Positions 17,210-25,894 of a stretch of 64,000 nt of DNA are shown piece after piece; the first letter of the stretch is position 1, and each line of letters opens with the position of its first letter. Source of the DNA: Kitasatospora sp. Root107 (GTDB lineage: Bacteria > Actinomycetota > Actinomycetes > Streptomycetales > Streptomycetaceae); contig NZ_LMCT01000012.1 of assembly GCF_001424875.1 (NCBI RefSeq), forward strand, positions 128,992 to 192,991, written 5' to 3'. Both the position numbers and the translations under genes were made by a program. The notes below the pieces were generated by a model. The model saw only the letters and a program-made list of their open reading frames with translations. It was not told the origin of the DNA and made no database searches.

Positions 17210-17261
17210 AGAGGTACGGCGGCCTGCGTCCGGGACGCCGGGCTCCGGCCGCCGTACCTCT
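17210..17261 (-). terminator. Long perfect hairpin far upstream of guaA
   Basis: AGAGGTACGGCGGCC (17210-17224) and GGCCGCCGTACCTCT (17247-17261) are exact reverse complements over 15 bp with a 22-base loop. On the minus strand the stem is followed by TTTC, so it would terminate or attenuate a transcript heading toward guaA, 330 bp before its start codon. No gene ends here on either strand. Confidence 0.5.
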
Positions 17262-17581
17262 GGAGCTCTCGACCCGTCCCACTGGCCACTACTACGGAGC
17301 GTAGTCGACCTTCCGGTCCGATTCGCTCGTCTCCGAACCGTCGGACAGGGTACGCCGGTCCGACCGAGTACGAGTCGGACTGTACCGAACTGCGTCGAAC
17401 CGGTTGCAGACCCGGGGCTCCGTCCAGCACGATGCTGCATGCGGGGTTGACCTGTCGTCAGCCTGAACATCACGCTCCGTTAAGGGCCGCCCCGCATCCG
17501 GACCATCCTTCCGGACGGCGCTCATCCCCCGGCGCCGTCACCGCAGCACCGGCGCCGCCCTGACGCCGTGTGCTGAACGAC

Positions 17582-17611
17582 AAAGGGCCCCGTTCCCCCG
17601 CGGGGCCCTTT
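17582..17611 (-). terminator. Terminator after zinc-ribbon membrane protein
   Basis: AAAGGGCCCCG (17582-17592), an eight-base loop and CGGGGCCCTTT (17601-17611): a perfect 11-bp stem beginning 11 bp after the stop codon of the gene at 17622-19115. Confidence 0.8.
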
Positions 17612-17621
17612 GCCCGTCCGG

Positions 17622-19115
17622 CTACCTGTCGGTCGTGTGCGAGTCCAGTACCTCACCGGCGAACGGCACGTGTGTCGGCTGCGGCGGGACCACTGACGGC
17701 GCCTCAGGCGGCAGCACCGGCAGCGGCAGCGGCTCGCGGCGGAACAGCAGCGGCACCGCGAACGCACCGACCGCCGTCCAGACCAGGTTGGCCGCAAGGA
17801 CGGAGAGCAGCGCCAGGCCGATCGAGGCCTGAGCGCCCACGGGCTCCGCCGGGTCGATCCCGAATGCCTCGCCGGCCGTGCCGCGCAGGTCGGCCCCGCT
17901 CCACTGGGTCATCCCGGAGAGCAGCATCAGCAGGCTGGCGCCGATCCAGTAGAACCCCGCCGCCCGGATCCGGCCGGCCAGGTCGAGCCGGCGCACCGCC
18001 CGACCGAGCAGCAGAGCGGCAGCCAGCGCGAGCAGCACGGTCCACCGCCAGTGACCTGTCTGCCCGGCCAGGTCGAAGAGCGAGAAGTTCTGGTCCAGCT
18101 CGTCGCGCAGGTCGAACTCGGCCGGCCCGCTGCGCTCCTGCCACAGCCCCGCCGTGGCACCCGAGCCGAAACCGAGCAGGTTCAGCCCGAGGTTGGGCAG
18201 CACCAGGAGCCCCAGCAGTGTCACCTCCAGCGGCATCAGCGAAGCCGTCAGGACCAGCGCCACCACGGTGGCCAACGCGACCGTCAGCGACAGCGCCCGA
18301 GCGGCGGCCGCCGCACTCGCCGTCCAGTCGCCGAGGGCCCCGCGCAGCCTGTCCGCGCCGTACACCCCCGCAGCCAGAGCCGTGGCCAGGACGGCCGAGC
18401 CGAGTGCCGACCAGGCCGTGCCGACCGACACCGTCACATGGTCGGCAAAGGCGAACTGGAACAGCCAGTCCATCGGCCCGCCCAGTTCCTCCCGGCGGCC
18501 GGAGTTGTGGTGCTCGACCCCGGCGAGCAGGCCGAGCGCGGCGGTGACCACCACCGTCAACAGCACCGGGCGGCCGGCTTCGGCCAGCAGCCGACGGATG
18601 GTCGGCTCCGGCGCCAGGCGCCGCCGGGCCGCCCGGAGGCCGTACCCGAACAGCACGGCCCAGAGCAGGGTGACCGTCATCGGCAGTACCCACATCTGGT
18701 TGACCAGCGCTGAGGAGAACTTCTCGTCACCGATCTCCATGCGACTGCCGACCGGGCCGCCGAAAGCGGTCAGCACCACAGCGAGCGCGACGCCGAAGCG
18801 AGTGCCGAAGCCGAGGGTTCCGCGCTCGCCTGCCAGGCCGAACGACAGCAGCAGCGCGACCACCAGCAGCAGCGCGGTCGGCGCGGCCACCGCCCTCAGC
18901 GCCGGGCGCCAGTCGGCCTCGGTGAACCAGCGCAGCACGGCCGGCCGGGGCTTCGCCTCGACCACCACCCCTGCGCCCCAACTTCCCTCCTGCTGCGGTG
19001 CATTGAGCCCACCGCCGCCGAACTCGACCTCACCGATCGCGAGCGACTGCCCGCACGCCGCGCAGCGCGTCGCCCCCTCGGCCGACGCCGCGCCGCACCC
19101 ACCACAGATCGCCAT
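17622..19115 (-). CDS. Zinc-ribbon multi-pass membrane protein (streptophobe-like)
   Basis: A 497-residue protein. Two CxxC pairs at the very N-terminus (CGGC and CAAC, spaced like a zinc ribbon) precede a linker and about ten hydrophobic segments from residue 70 to 470 (e.g. PTALLLVVALLLSFGLAG, TVVVTAALGLLAG, VTLLGLLVLPNLGLNLLGFGSGA). This layout fits the actinobacterial streptophobe family, whose function is unknown. ATG 19115 follows GAGGGGGAACGA. It is the last gene of a same-strand run behind the GMC oxidoreductase (48 bp gap) and ends in a strong terminator. A transporter or stress-sensing role is speculation. Confidence 0.75.
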   Translation of the reverse strand: MAICGGCGAASAEGATRCAACGQSLAIGEVEFGGGGLNAPQQEGSWGAGVVVEAKPRPAVLRWFTEADWRPALRAVAAPTALLLVVALLLSFGLAGERGTLGFGTRFGVALAVVLTAFGGPVGSRMEIGDEKFSSALVNQMWVLPMTVTLLWAVLFGYGLRAARRRLAPEPTIRRLLAEAGRPVLLTVVVTAALGLLAGVEHHNSGRREELGGPMDWLFQFAFADHVTVSVGTAWSALGSAVLATALAAGVYGADRLRGALGDWTASAAAAARALSLTVALATVVALVLTASLMPLEVTLLGLLVLPNLGLNLLGFGSGATAGLWQERSGPAEFDLRDELDQNFSLFDLAGQTGHWRWTVLLALAAALLLGRAVRRLDLAGRIRAAGFYWIGASLLMLLSGMTQWSGADLRGTAGEAFGIDPAEPVGAQASIGLALLSVLAANLVWTAVGAFAVPLLFRREPLPLPVLPPEAPSVVPPQPTHVPFAGEVLDSHTTDR

Positions 19116-19163
19116 TCGTTCCCCCTCGTCAGGGGCCGTTATCCCACCGCCGTCGAGAGAGTG

Positions 19164-20945
19164 TCAACCGAGCTTCTTCGGCACCTTCGGCACCGGGATC
19201 AGCAGCTCACCGAAGGCGCCCTTCGGGACGGCCGGCGCCAGCGGGGTGACCGCGGGCACCCGGCGGTACTCCTCGCCCTGCTCGGGGCGGGCGTCCGTCT
19301 CGCCCTTGTTCGGCCACATCGACATCGCCCGCTCCGCCTGGGCGGTGATGGTGAGCGAGGGATTGACGCCGAGGTTGGCGGAGATGGTGGAGCCGTCCAC
19401 CACGCTGATGCCGGGGTAGCCGTAGAGCCGCTGGTACGGGTCGACCACGCCGCCCTCGGGACTGTCGGCGATCGGGCAGCCACCGATGAAGTGGGCGGTC
19501 ATCGGGATGTCGAAGATCTCGCCGACGGTGCTGCCGGCGAAGCCGTTGATCGACTCGGCCAGCGCCCTGGCGCCCGCCTCGGCGGCCGGGATGTACGTCG
19601 GGTTCGGCGCGCCGTGGCCCTGACGGGAGGTCAGCTTGCCCTTGCCGATCCCGGACTTCTTCAGTGAGACGGTGATCGAGTTGTCCAGCGACTGCATCAC
19701 CAGGCCGATGATGGTCTTCTCCGACCAGCGGTGCTGGTTCATCGACTGCGCGAAGATCACCGGGTGCCTGGCCGCCGTGACGGCGTACCGCAGCCAGCGC
19801 GGCCCGCGACCGACCCCGGGCACCTGCTGCACGCTGAGCGCGCCCATCGCGTTGGAGCCCTTGCCGTAGCGGACCGGCTCGATGTGGGTGAACTCGTCCG
19901 GGTGGATCGAGGAGGTGATCGCCACCCCCTTGGTGAAGTCGACCTTCTCGCCGTACCGCCGGTCGGTGGTGGAAGCCCCCACCAGCGCCTCGGAGTTGGT
20001 CCGGGTCAGCTCGCCGAGCCTGGCCGAGATGGCGGGCAGGTGGCCGTTGTCACGCATCCGGTGCAGCAGGGTCTGGGTGCCGTAGGTGCCGGCCGCGACC
20101 ACCACCTTGGCGGCGGTGATGGTTCGGGCCCCGGCCTTCTCCCGATCCTTGGAGCGGGAGTTGGTGCGCCGGACGTCGACCGCATAGCCACATTCCCCGT
20201 TGGCGCCCTCGACCGGGCGCAGCCGCTCGACCGTGGTGAGCGGGTGGATCTCGGCGCCGTTCCGCTCGGCCAGGTAGAGGTAGTTCTCGGTCAGGGTGTT
20301 CTTGGCCCCGTGCCGGCAGCCGGTCATGCACTCGCCGCACTCGATGCAGGACTTCCGCTTCGGCCCGGCCCCGCCGAAGTACGGGTCCTCGACCTCGGTG
20401 CCCGGCGCCACCTTGGCCTCGCCGTCACCGTCCCGGCCGTCGCCGAAGAAGACCCCGACCGGCGCCAGGTGGAAGGTGTCGGCGACGCCCATCTTCTCGG
20501 CGGCGGCCTTCAGGTGGACGTCGGAGGGGGTGACGGTCGGGTTGGTGCGCACCCCGAGCATCCGCTGGGCCTGGTCGTAGAACGGGCCCAACTCCTCCTG
20601 CCAGTCGGTGATGTGCTGCCACTGCCGGTCCTCGAAGAACGGCTTCGGCGGGACGTACAGGGTGTTGGCGTAGTTCAGCGAGCCGCCGCCGACGCCGGCC
20701 CCGCCCAGCACCAGCACGTTGGCCAACAGGTGGATCCGCTGGATGCCGTACAGGCCGAGGGCGGGGGCCCAGACGTAGTTCCTGGTGTCCCAGGAGTTCT
20801 TCGGCAGCTCGTCCGGGCCGAACCGCCGTCCGGCCTCCAGCACCGCGACCCGGTACCCCTTCTCGGTCAGCCGCAGTGCGGCCACCGAACCGCCGAAACC
20901 CGAACCCACCACGACCACGTCGTAGTCGAAAGCGCCATCCGCCAT
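19164..20945 (-). CDS. GMC-type FAD oxidoreductase (cholesterol oxidase-like)
   Basis: A 593-residue flavoprotein. The Rossmann FAD motif VVVGSGFGGSVAALRL lies at about residues 11-26, the second FAD element LGGAGVGGGSLNYANTL near 82-98, and a Cys-rich CIECGECMTGC segment near 200-210 suggests a bound metal or disulfide. The C-terminal GMC signature is FIGGCPIADSPEGGVVDPYQRLYG then DGSTISANLGVNPSLTI. It oxidises an alcohol or sterol-like substrate; the identity cannot be read from sequence. ATG 20945 is used instead of an upstream in-frame TTG because AGGAG sits at a workable distance only from the ATG. It is 42 bp downstream of the aldehyde dehydrogenase gene, so an alcohol-to-acid oxidation pair is plausible. 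Confidence 0.9.
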   Translation of the reverse strand: MADGAFDYDVVVVGSGFGGSVAALRLTEKGYRVAVLEAGRRFGPDELPKNSWDTRNYVWAPALGLYGIQRIHLLANVLVLGGAGVGGGSLNYANTLYVPPKPFFEDRQWQHITDWQEELGPFYDQAQRMLGVRTNPTVTPSDVHLKAAAEKMGVADTFHLAPVGVFFGDGRDGDGEAKVAPGTEVEDPYFGGAGPKRKSCIECGECMTGCRHGAKNTLTENYLYLAERNGAEIHPLTTVERLRPVEGANGECGYAVDVRRTNSRSKDREKAGARTITAAKVVVAAGTYGTQTLLHRMRDNGHLPAISARLGELTRTNSEALVGASTTDRRYGEKVDFTKGVAITSSIHPDEFTHIEPVRYGKGSNAMGALSVQQVPGVGRGPRWLRYAVTAARHPVIFAQSMNQHRWSEKTIIGLVMQSLDNSITVSLKKSGIGKGKLTSRQGHGAPNPTYIPAAEAGARALAESINGFAGSTVGEIFDIPMTAHFIGGCPIADSPEGGVVDPYQRLYGYPGISVVDGSTISANLGVNPSLTITAQAERAMSMWPNKGETDARPEQGEEYRRVPAVTPLAPAVPKGAFGELLIPVPKVPKKLG

Positions 20946-20987
20946 TGCCTGCAACTCCTAGAAAGAACGCTCTACTTGCAGCTTCGA

Positions 20988-22607
20988 CTACTTGAAACGG
21001 AGGACCTTCAACGCCTTCAGGCTGGTGGTGAAAAGCGCGGCGAACTTCTCGTCGTCCAGACCGAGCGAGGGCGCGATCGGCAGCATCCGCTGGGTGGCGA
21101 TGGTCTGCGCCTCGGTGAAGCGCAGGATGCCGTCCGAGCCGTGCCGGCGGCCGAGCCCGGAGTCGCCCATGCCGCCCATCGGCGCGCCGACCGAGCCGTA
21201 GGCCGCGGCGTACGCCTCGTTCACGTTGACGGTGCCGGTGCGCAGCCGGGCCGCGATCGCCCGGCCGCGCCGGGCGTCCTTGGTCCAGACACTCGAATTC
21301 AGGCCGTACGTGGTCGAGTTGGCGGCCTCGACCGCCTCGTCCTCGGTGTCGAAGCGGTAGACCGAGACGACCGGACCGAAGGTCTCCTCGCCGCAGACCG
21401 CCATGCCGGGGGTGACCCCGTCCAGGATGGTCGGCTCGAAGAACAGCGGGCCGAGGTCGGGGCGGGCCTGACCGCCCGCCAGCACGGTGGCGCCGGCCTT
21501 CACGGCCTCCTCGACGTGCCGGGTGACGGTCTCCAACTGCCGGTCGGAGACCAGCGATCCCATGTCCGCCCCGTACGCCAGGCCGCCGCCGAGCCGCAGT
21601 GCGCTGGTCCGCTCGGCGAACCGGCGGAGGAACTCCTCGGCGACCGAACGGTGCACGTAGAGCCGCTCGATCGAGATGCAGAGCTGCCCGGCGGAGGAGA
21701 AGCAGGCCCGGACGGCGCCTTCGGCGGCCTTGTCCAGGTCGGCGTCGGCGAGCACCAGTAGAGCGTTCTTTCCACCCAGCTCCAGCGAGGCGCCGACCAG
21801 CCGGGCGGCGGCGCGCTGGGCGACGTCGCGGCCGGTCTGGGTGGAGCCGGTGAACGAGACGTAGTCGGCGTGCTCGACCACGGCCGGGCCGATCACCGGT
21901 CCGTCGCCGATCACGATCTGCCAGAGGTCGGCGGGCAGCCCCGCCTCGATCAGCAGCTCGCGGGCCCAGAGCGCGGTCAGCGCGGTCTGCGTGTCCGGCT
22001 TGTTGACCACCGCGTTGCCGGCCACGAAGGCGGGCAGCGCATCGCCGACCGAGAGCTCCAGCGGGTAGTTCCACGGCGAGATCTGCCCGATCACACCCTT
22101 GGGGCGACGGGCCTCGATCGCGTGCGTGAGCACCGGCATCGCACCGCCACGACGGCGGTCGCGCAGGTAGGACGGCGCCTTCCGGCCGTAGTGCCGGGCG
22201 GCCAGCGCGGCGCCGAGCACCTCCTCGAAGGCGTGCAGCCTGGCCTTGCCGGTCTCGGCCTGGATCAGGTCGAGCACCTCGTCCTGCCGCTTCAGCAGCA
22301 GGTCGTGGAAGCGCAGCAGCACCCCGGCCCGGCGGCGGACCGGCAGCGCGGCCCACGCCTTCTGGGCCCGCCTGGCCAGCTGGTACGCCACCTCGACATC
22401 GGCCGGGGTCGACTGCGGCAGGGTGGCCAGCCGCTCGCCGGTGAGCGGAGCGGTGGTGTGCACCAGCTCGGGCTCGCCGGTCGCGGTGACGCCCCGAGCG
22501 AGCCGGGCGACCACCGCCGCCGGGACCGCCGAGGCGACCGTCCGGGCCGCGCCCGGGGCGGCGGGGTTGCGTCCGGTGGTCTGTCCGACTGCCGTGGTGT
22601 CCGTCAT
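20988..22607 (-). CDS. Succinate-semialdehyde dehydrogenase (NADP+)
   Basis: A 539-residue aldehyde dehydrogenase superfamily protein, expected to oxidise succinic semialdehyde or a related aldehyde. The NAD(P)-binding and catalytic elements are SPWNYPLELSVGDALPAFVAGNAVV, SFTGSTQTGRDV, the general base Glu in LELGGKN and the catalytic Cys in SSAGQLC. The N-terminus carries about 50 extra residues compared with GabD. The order kinase, SSADH, GMC oxidoreductase on one strand is one I recall from Streptomyces. The C-terminus (SLKALKVLRFK) is typical of this actinobacterial type. Substrate specificity is by family only. Confidence 0.9.
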   Translation of the reverse strand: MTDTTAVGQTTGRNPAAPGAARTVASAVPAAVVARLARGVTATGEPELVHTTAPLTGERLATLPQSTPADVEVAYQLARRAQKAWAALPVRRRAGVLLRFHDLLLKRQDEVLDLIQAETGKARLHAFEEVLGAALAARHYGRKAPSYLRDRRRGGAMPVLTHAIEARRPKGVIGQISPWNYPLELSVGDALPAFVAGNAVVNKPDTQTALTALWARELLIEAGLPADLWQIVIGDGPVIGPAVVEHADYVSFTGSTQTGRDVAQRAAARLVGASLELGGKNALLVLADADLDKAAEGAVRACFSSAGQLCISIERLYVHRSVAEEFLRRFAERTSALRLGGGLAYGADMGSLVSDRQLETVTRHVEEAVKAGATVLAGGQARPDLGPLFFEPTILDGVTPGMAVCGEETFGPVVSVYRFDTEDEAVEAANSTTYGLNSSVWTKDARRGRAIAARLRTGTVNVNEAYAAAYGSVGAPMGGMGDSGLGRRHGSDGILRFTEAQTIATQRMLPIAPSLGLDDEKFAALFTTSLKALKVLRFK

Positions 22608-22678
22608 GGGGCGCAGCCTAGGCGCTCGAAGCCCCGAACGGTACCCGTCGGTAACAGGAAAATATCTGTGGCAGATCT

Positions 22679-24253
22679 TTATCTCGTCGGTACGAACTCG
22701 TTGAGTACCGTGGTCAGGATCCGCTGCCCCGCGACCCAGTCCTTGTCGTTGTCCGGCGCGGCCACCAGCAGCGTGTACGAGGTGCCCTTGGCATCCCGGA
22801 ACTCCACGTCCTTGACGTGCCGTCGGTTGCCGTCCTTGGTGTACGTGAACTCCCAGACCGCGCCCTCGGCCCCGTTCACGTCCACCTTGGTCAGCGAGAT
22901 CTGCCGGTAGTCCTTGCTCCCGCTGCGGACCGACGCCTCCATCTCCCGGAAGTGCGCGATCGGCTCCATCGGCTGGCCCACCGCCACCGCGAACTGCAGG
23001 TAGCGCTGCCGGCTCTCCGGCCGGTCCGGCGAGTAGTAGATCTGGTTGTTCTCCACCGAGCGCGCCCAGGTACCGCCCTCGGTCGGCAGCAGGAACCGGA
23101 ACCCGGCCGGATCGTCCATCCAGCGGTAGCCCTTCGGCGCGGCCGCCGAGGACTCCGACGTGGTCGGCACCGGGCTCTGCTGCTGCTCCTGCGCAGCCGC
23201 GCCGCCCTTCGTCACGGTGGTCACCGCGTACGTGGCGGCCCCCGCCAGCACAGCCGTGGCCAACCCGGCCACCAGCACCCGGGGCCAGACCCGACGACGG
23301 GTCAGCCGCTCGGTCGGCGGTTCCGGTGCGACCGCCGGCTCGGCCGGCTCGGACCGGTCCACCACCGGGACCGACTGGGTCGGCTCCACCTGCGGCCGGG
23401 GCGCGGGCGCCGCCTTGATCTCCAAGGTGTGACCGGCCGTCACCTCCGCCAGCATCCGCAGCGCCTGGTCCGCCCCCGGCCGGTCGGCCGGGTCCTTGGC
23501 CATCAGCGCCGCCAGCACCGGACCGAGCGCCCCCGCCCGGCGCGGCTCCGGCAGCGGGTCACCCACCACCGCGGCCAGCGTGGTGATCGGCGAGCTGCGC
23601 CGGAACGGCGACTCGCCCTCCACCGCCGCGTACAGCGTCGCGCCGAGACCCCACAGGTCCGAGGCCGGTCCCGGACGCTCGCCCTGGGCCCGCTCCGGCG
23701 CCAGGTAGTCCGGCGATCCGACCAGGTCCCCCGGCCTGGTCAGCTCGGTCGAACCCTCGAAGGTGGCGATCCCGAAGTCCAGCAGCACCACCCGTCCGGT
23801 GCCGTGCTCCAGCAGGACGTTGGCGGGCTTCACATCCCGGTGCAGTACGCCGAGTTGGTGCCCACGGTGCAGCGCGGCCAGCACTTGGGCGCCGACCTCG
23901 GCCGCCTCCCGGGGCGTCAGGGTGCCGTCCTGGCTGATCACATCGGCCAGCGAGCGGCCGTCGATCAGCTCCATCACGATCCACGGGCGGCCGTCCTGCT
24001 CCAGCACGTCGTGGATGGTGATCACGCCGGGGTGCTTGATCCGCGCGGCCGCCCTGGCCTCGCGCTTCATCCGGGACTGGAGGATCTCCAGCTCCTCCTC
24101 CGGCAGATGGCTGACCGTCAGTTCCTTGACCGCCACCTCACGGTCCAGCAGCTCGTCCCTGGCCTGCCAGACCGTGCCCATCCCGCCCCGGCCCAGCCGC
24201 TCGCCCAGCGCGTATCTGCCGGCCAGCAGCCGCTGACCCTCCCCTGCGTCCAC
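22679..24253 (-). CDS. Membrane Ser/Thr protein kinase
   Basis: A 524-residue Hanks-type kinase. The kinase domain covers about residues 8-275: glycine loop LGRGGMGTVW, VAVKEL lysine, catalytic LHRDVKPANVLL and DFG in LLDFGIAT, followed by GSPDYLAPER, so it should be active. A Pro/Ala linker leads to one membrane helix (about 325-347) and a 170-residue outer domain containing WMDDPAGFRFLLP, likely a sensor. The start is GTG 24253 with GGGGGAG upstream. It lies in tandem with a degenerate kinase gene (54 bp) and near a third kinase. The aldehyde dehydrogenase gene follows 71 bp downstream. The signal and substrates are unknown. Confidence 0.93.
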   Translation of the reverse strand: MDAGEGQRLLAGRYALGERLGRGGMGTVWQARDELLDREVAVKELTVSHLPEEELEILQSRMKREARAAARIKHPGVITIHDVLEQDGRPWIVMELIDGRSLADVISQDGTLTPREAAEVGAQVLAALHRGHQLGVLHRDVKPANVLLEHGTGRVVLLDFGIATFEGSTELTRPGDLVGSPDYLAPERAQGERPGPASDLWGLGATLYAAVEGESPFRRSSPITTLAAVVGDPLPEPRRAGALGPVLAALMAKDPADRPGADQALRMLAEVTAGHTLEIKAAPAPRPQVEPTQSVPVVDRSEPAEPAVAPEPPTERLTRRRVWPRVLVAGLATAVLAGAATYAVTTVTKGGAAAQEQQQSPVPTTSESSAAAPKGYRWMDDPAGFRFLLPTEGGTWARSVENNQIYYSPDRPESRQRYLQFAVAVGQPMEPIAHFREMEASVRSGSKDYRQISLTKVDVNGAEGAVWEFTYTKDGNRRHVKDVEFRDAKGTSYTLLVAAPDNDKDWVAGQRILTTVLNEFVPTR

Positions 24254-24307
24254 AGTGGCTGCTCCCCCGTACCAGACGTTCGATTCACGTTCCCTGCACA
24301 GGTTAGA

Positions 24308-25333
24308 TCAGCCCCCGAACGCGACCACCGCCGCCAGGGCCGCTGCCAGCAGCACCAGCACCCCACCCACCAACAACGGCCCCAGCAGCATCGGGCTGAC
24401 CTTCCGTCCGATCCGGCCCGCGGTCACCACCGGGGTCTTCGCCCGCGGCCTGCGCACCACCGGACCGCGCGGCCGGACCACCGGCAGCAAGGGGGTCACC
24501 CGCTCGAACGGCTCCGGCGCCCCGGCCAGGAACGCGGCCAGCCAGGACCGCAACTGTCCCAGCGTCAGCCCCCCGGCCAGCAGCCCCTCCACCGCAGGCC
24601 GGAGCGGACCACAGCCGTCCGCCGGGGCGGCCCGCCCGTCCCGGACCGCCGCCAGCAGCTCGCCCAACTCCCGCTCCGGGTACGGCGAGTGGCCGGTCAG
24701 CAGCCGGTACATCAGCACGCCGAGCGCCCAGCCGTCCCCGGCCGCACCGCCGACCGGCGCCCACCGCTCGGCCCGCACCCCGAGCAGCACCGCCCGTGCC
24801 TCGTACACCCGGCGCGGCACCGGACCGCCCAGCGCGGCGCAGAACCCCTCCTCCGCCGCCCCGGCCAACAGCCCGCCGAGCAGCGCCGCCCCGTCCTCAC
24901 CGACCAGCACCGAATCGGCCGAAACGTTCCCGTGCACCAGCCCGGCCCGGTGCAGCGCACCCAGCGCACCCGCCAGATCCGCCGCCAACTCCGCCACCCG
25001 GTACGGCGACCACGGCCGCTCGGCCAGCTCGGCCAGCGGCACCCCGGCGGGCAGTTCCTCCGCCACCCAGAGCCGCCGCCCCTCGACGAACGCCCCGAAA
25101 CCCCGCAGCAGCCGGGGGTGCGCGGGCACCGTCGCCAGCCTGGCCGCCAGCCGCTCGGCCAGCCCGGTCCACGGCTCCGCATCCCAGTCGTCCTGGTTCA
25201 GCAACTCCGGCAGGTCGAGCGCCGCCAGCCGGGTCTGCTCACCGCTGTGAGACTCCACCGCGCGCACGTCAGCACCGATCGGACGGTCCGTCACCCGGTA
25301 CCGCCCGCCTACCACCTGCCCCGGGGCCAGCAA
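24308..25333 (-). CDS. Degenerate protein kinase (pseudokinase), membrane anchored
   Basis: About 341 residues. A kinase fold is recognisable (GQVVGGRYRVTDRP, then LARPRLLRGF-like helices, a YEARAVLLGVRAERWAPVG segment and DGWALGVLMYRLLTGHSPYP), but the catalytic centre is gone: the HRD motif is HGNVSADSVLV, DFG is replaced by LLGGLL, and no VAIK lysine is visible. One membrane helix closes the protein. Two starts compete: TTG 25333 with AGGGAGGG ahead of it (used here) and GTG 25360 without a ribosome site. The frame also extends upstream over the opposite-strand gene, which is shadow. It probably binds rather than phosphorylates partners, perhaps the neighbouring kinases. Confidence 0.75.
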   Translation of the reverse strand: MLAPGQVVGGRYRVTDRPIGADVRAVESHSGEQTRLAALDLPELLNQDDWDAEPWTGLAERLAARLATVPAHPRLLRGFGAFVEGRRLWVAEELPAGVPLAELAERPWSPYRVAELAADLAGALGALHRAGLVHGNVSADSVLVGEDGAALLGGLLAGAAEEGFCAALGGPVPRRVYEARAVLLGVRAERWAPVGGAAGDGWALGVLMYRLLTGHSPYPERELGELLAAVRDGRAAPADGCGPLRPAVEGLLAGGLTLGQLRSWLAAFLAGAPEPFERVTPLLPVVRPRGPVVRRPRAKTPVVTAGRIGRKVSPMLLGPLLVGGVLVLLAAALAAVVAFGG

Positions 25334-25384
25334 TGCGTCGTCCCTCCCTAGGGGTGTCACAGTACGCGGGCTACCCTCGAAAAC

Positions 25385-25894
25385 ATGGACTGGACCGATC
25401 TGATCGACGTCGCCTTCGACGCCCTGGGCAGTGACAGCAACAAGAGCTCGGCCCTGCACTCGGTGCAGCAGGCCGCCCTGCCCGACGAACGACCGGTCGC
25501 CGCCACCGCCGGACGCCACCCCGACCACTTCCGCAAGGGCGCGCTGGTGCTCACCACCCACCGCCTGCTCTTCCTGAAGGACGGCAAGCCCCCGGTACCG
25601 GTTCCGCTGGAGGGCGTCACCGACGTGACGGTCACCAGGAGCCGTCTGAACGGCGAGATCCTCCAGGTGGTCGCCCTCACCGGCGCCCACCGCTTCGAGG
25701 ACGTGAGCAAGGCCGAGTTCTTCTCCGAGCAGCTCCGCAGTACCGCTCAGGCCGCCCGCGACCGCCACCACGCCCCGGCGGCCCCGGCCGGCGACCTGCT
25801 CGACCAGCTCGAACGGCTCGCCGCGCTGCACTCTTCCGGCGCCCTCACCGACGAGGAGTTCGCCCTCGCCAAGGCCAAGCTGCTCCAGGGCTAG
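25385..25894 (+). CDS. PH-like and SHOCT domain protein
   Basis: A 169-residue soluble protein. The middle (about residues 45-115: FRKGALVLTTHRLLFLKDG ... VPLEGVTDVTVTRSRLNGEILQV) resembles bacterial PH-like domains, and the C-terminus (DLLDQLERLAALHSSGALTDEEFALAKAKLL) is a SHOCT motif, a short oligomerisation element. ATG 25385 has no Shine-Dalgarno sequence but a TACCCT box lies seven bases before it, suggesting leaderless translation. It is divergent from the pseudokinase and its stop overlaps the stop of the next kinase gene by 4 bp (CTAG). Role unknown; a link to the kinases is inferred from position. Confidence 0.82.
   Translation: MDWTDLIDVAFDALGSDSNKSSALHSVQQAALPDERPVAATAGRHPDHFRKGALVLTTHRLLFLKDGKPPVPVPLEGVTDVTVTRSRLNGEILQVVALTGAHRFEDVSKAEFFSEQLRSTAQAARDRHHAPAAPAGDLLDQLERLAALHSSGALTDEEFALAKAKLLQG

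Larger units (their letters stand above)
16881..17621. other. 741-bp gap upstream of guaA, no gene supported
   Basis: No ORF here has a ribosome site, family resemblance or convincing codon pattern. It holds the guaA promoter region, the 15-bp-stem hairpin at 17210-17261, an inverted repeat GTCCGAC/GTCGGAC at 17358-17380 in relatively AT-rich sequence, and a terminator at 17582-17611. A small RNA on the minus strand between about 17450 and 17210 is possible but unproven. Confidence 0.5.

Noticed and set aside
16949..17473. 174-codon minus-strand ORF in the guaA upstream gap
   Set aside because: Arg/Gly/Pro-rich, no ribosome site, and it runs through the 15-bp hairpin; more likely non-coding.
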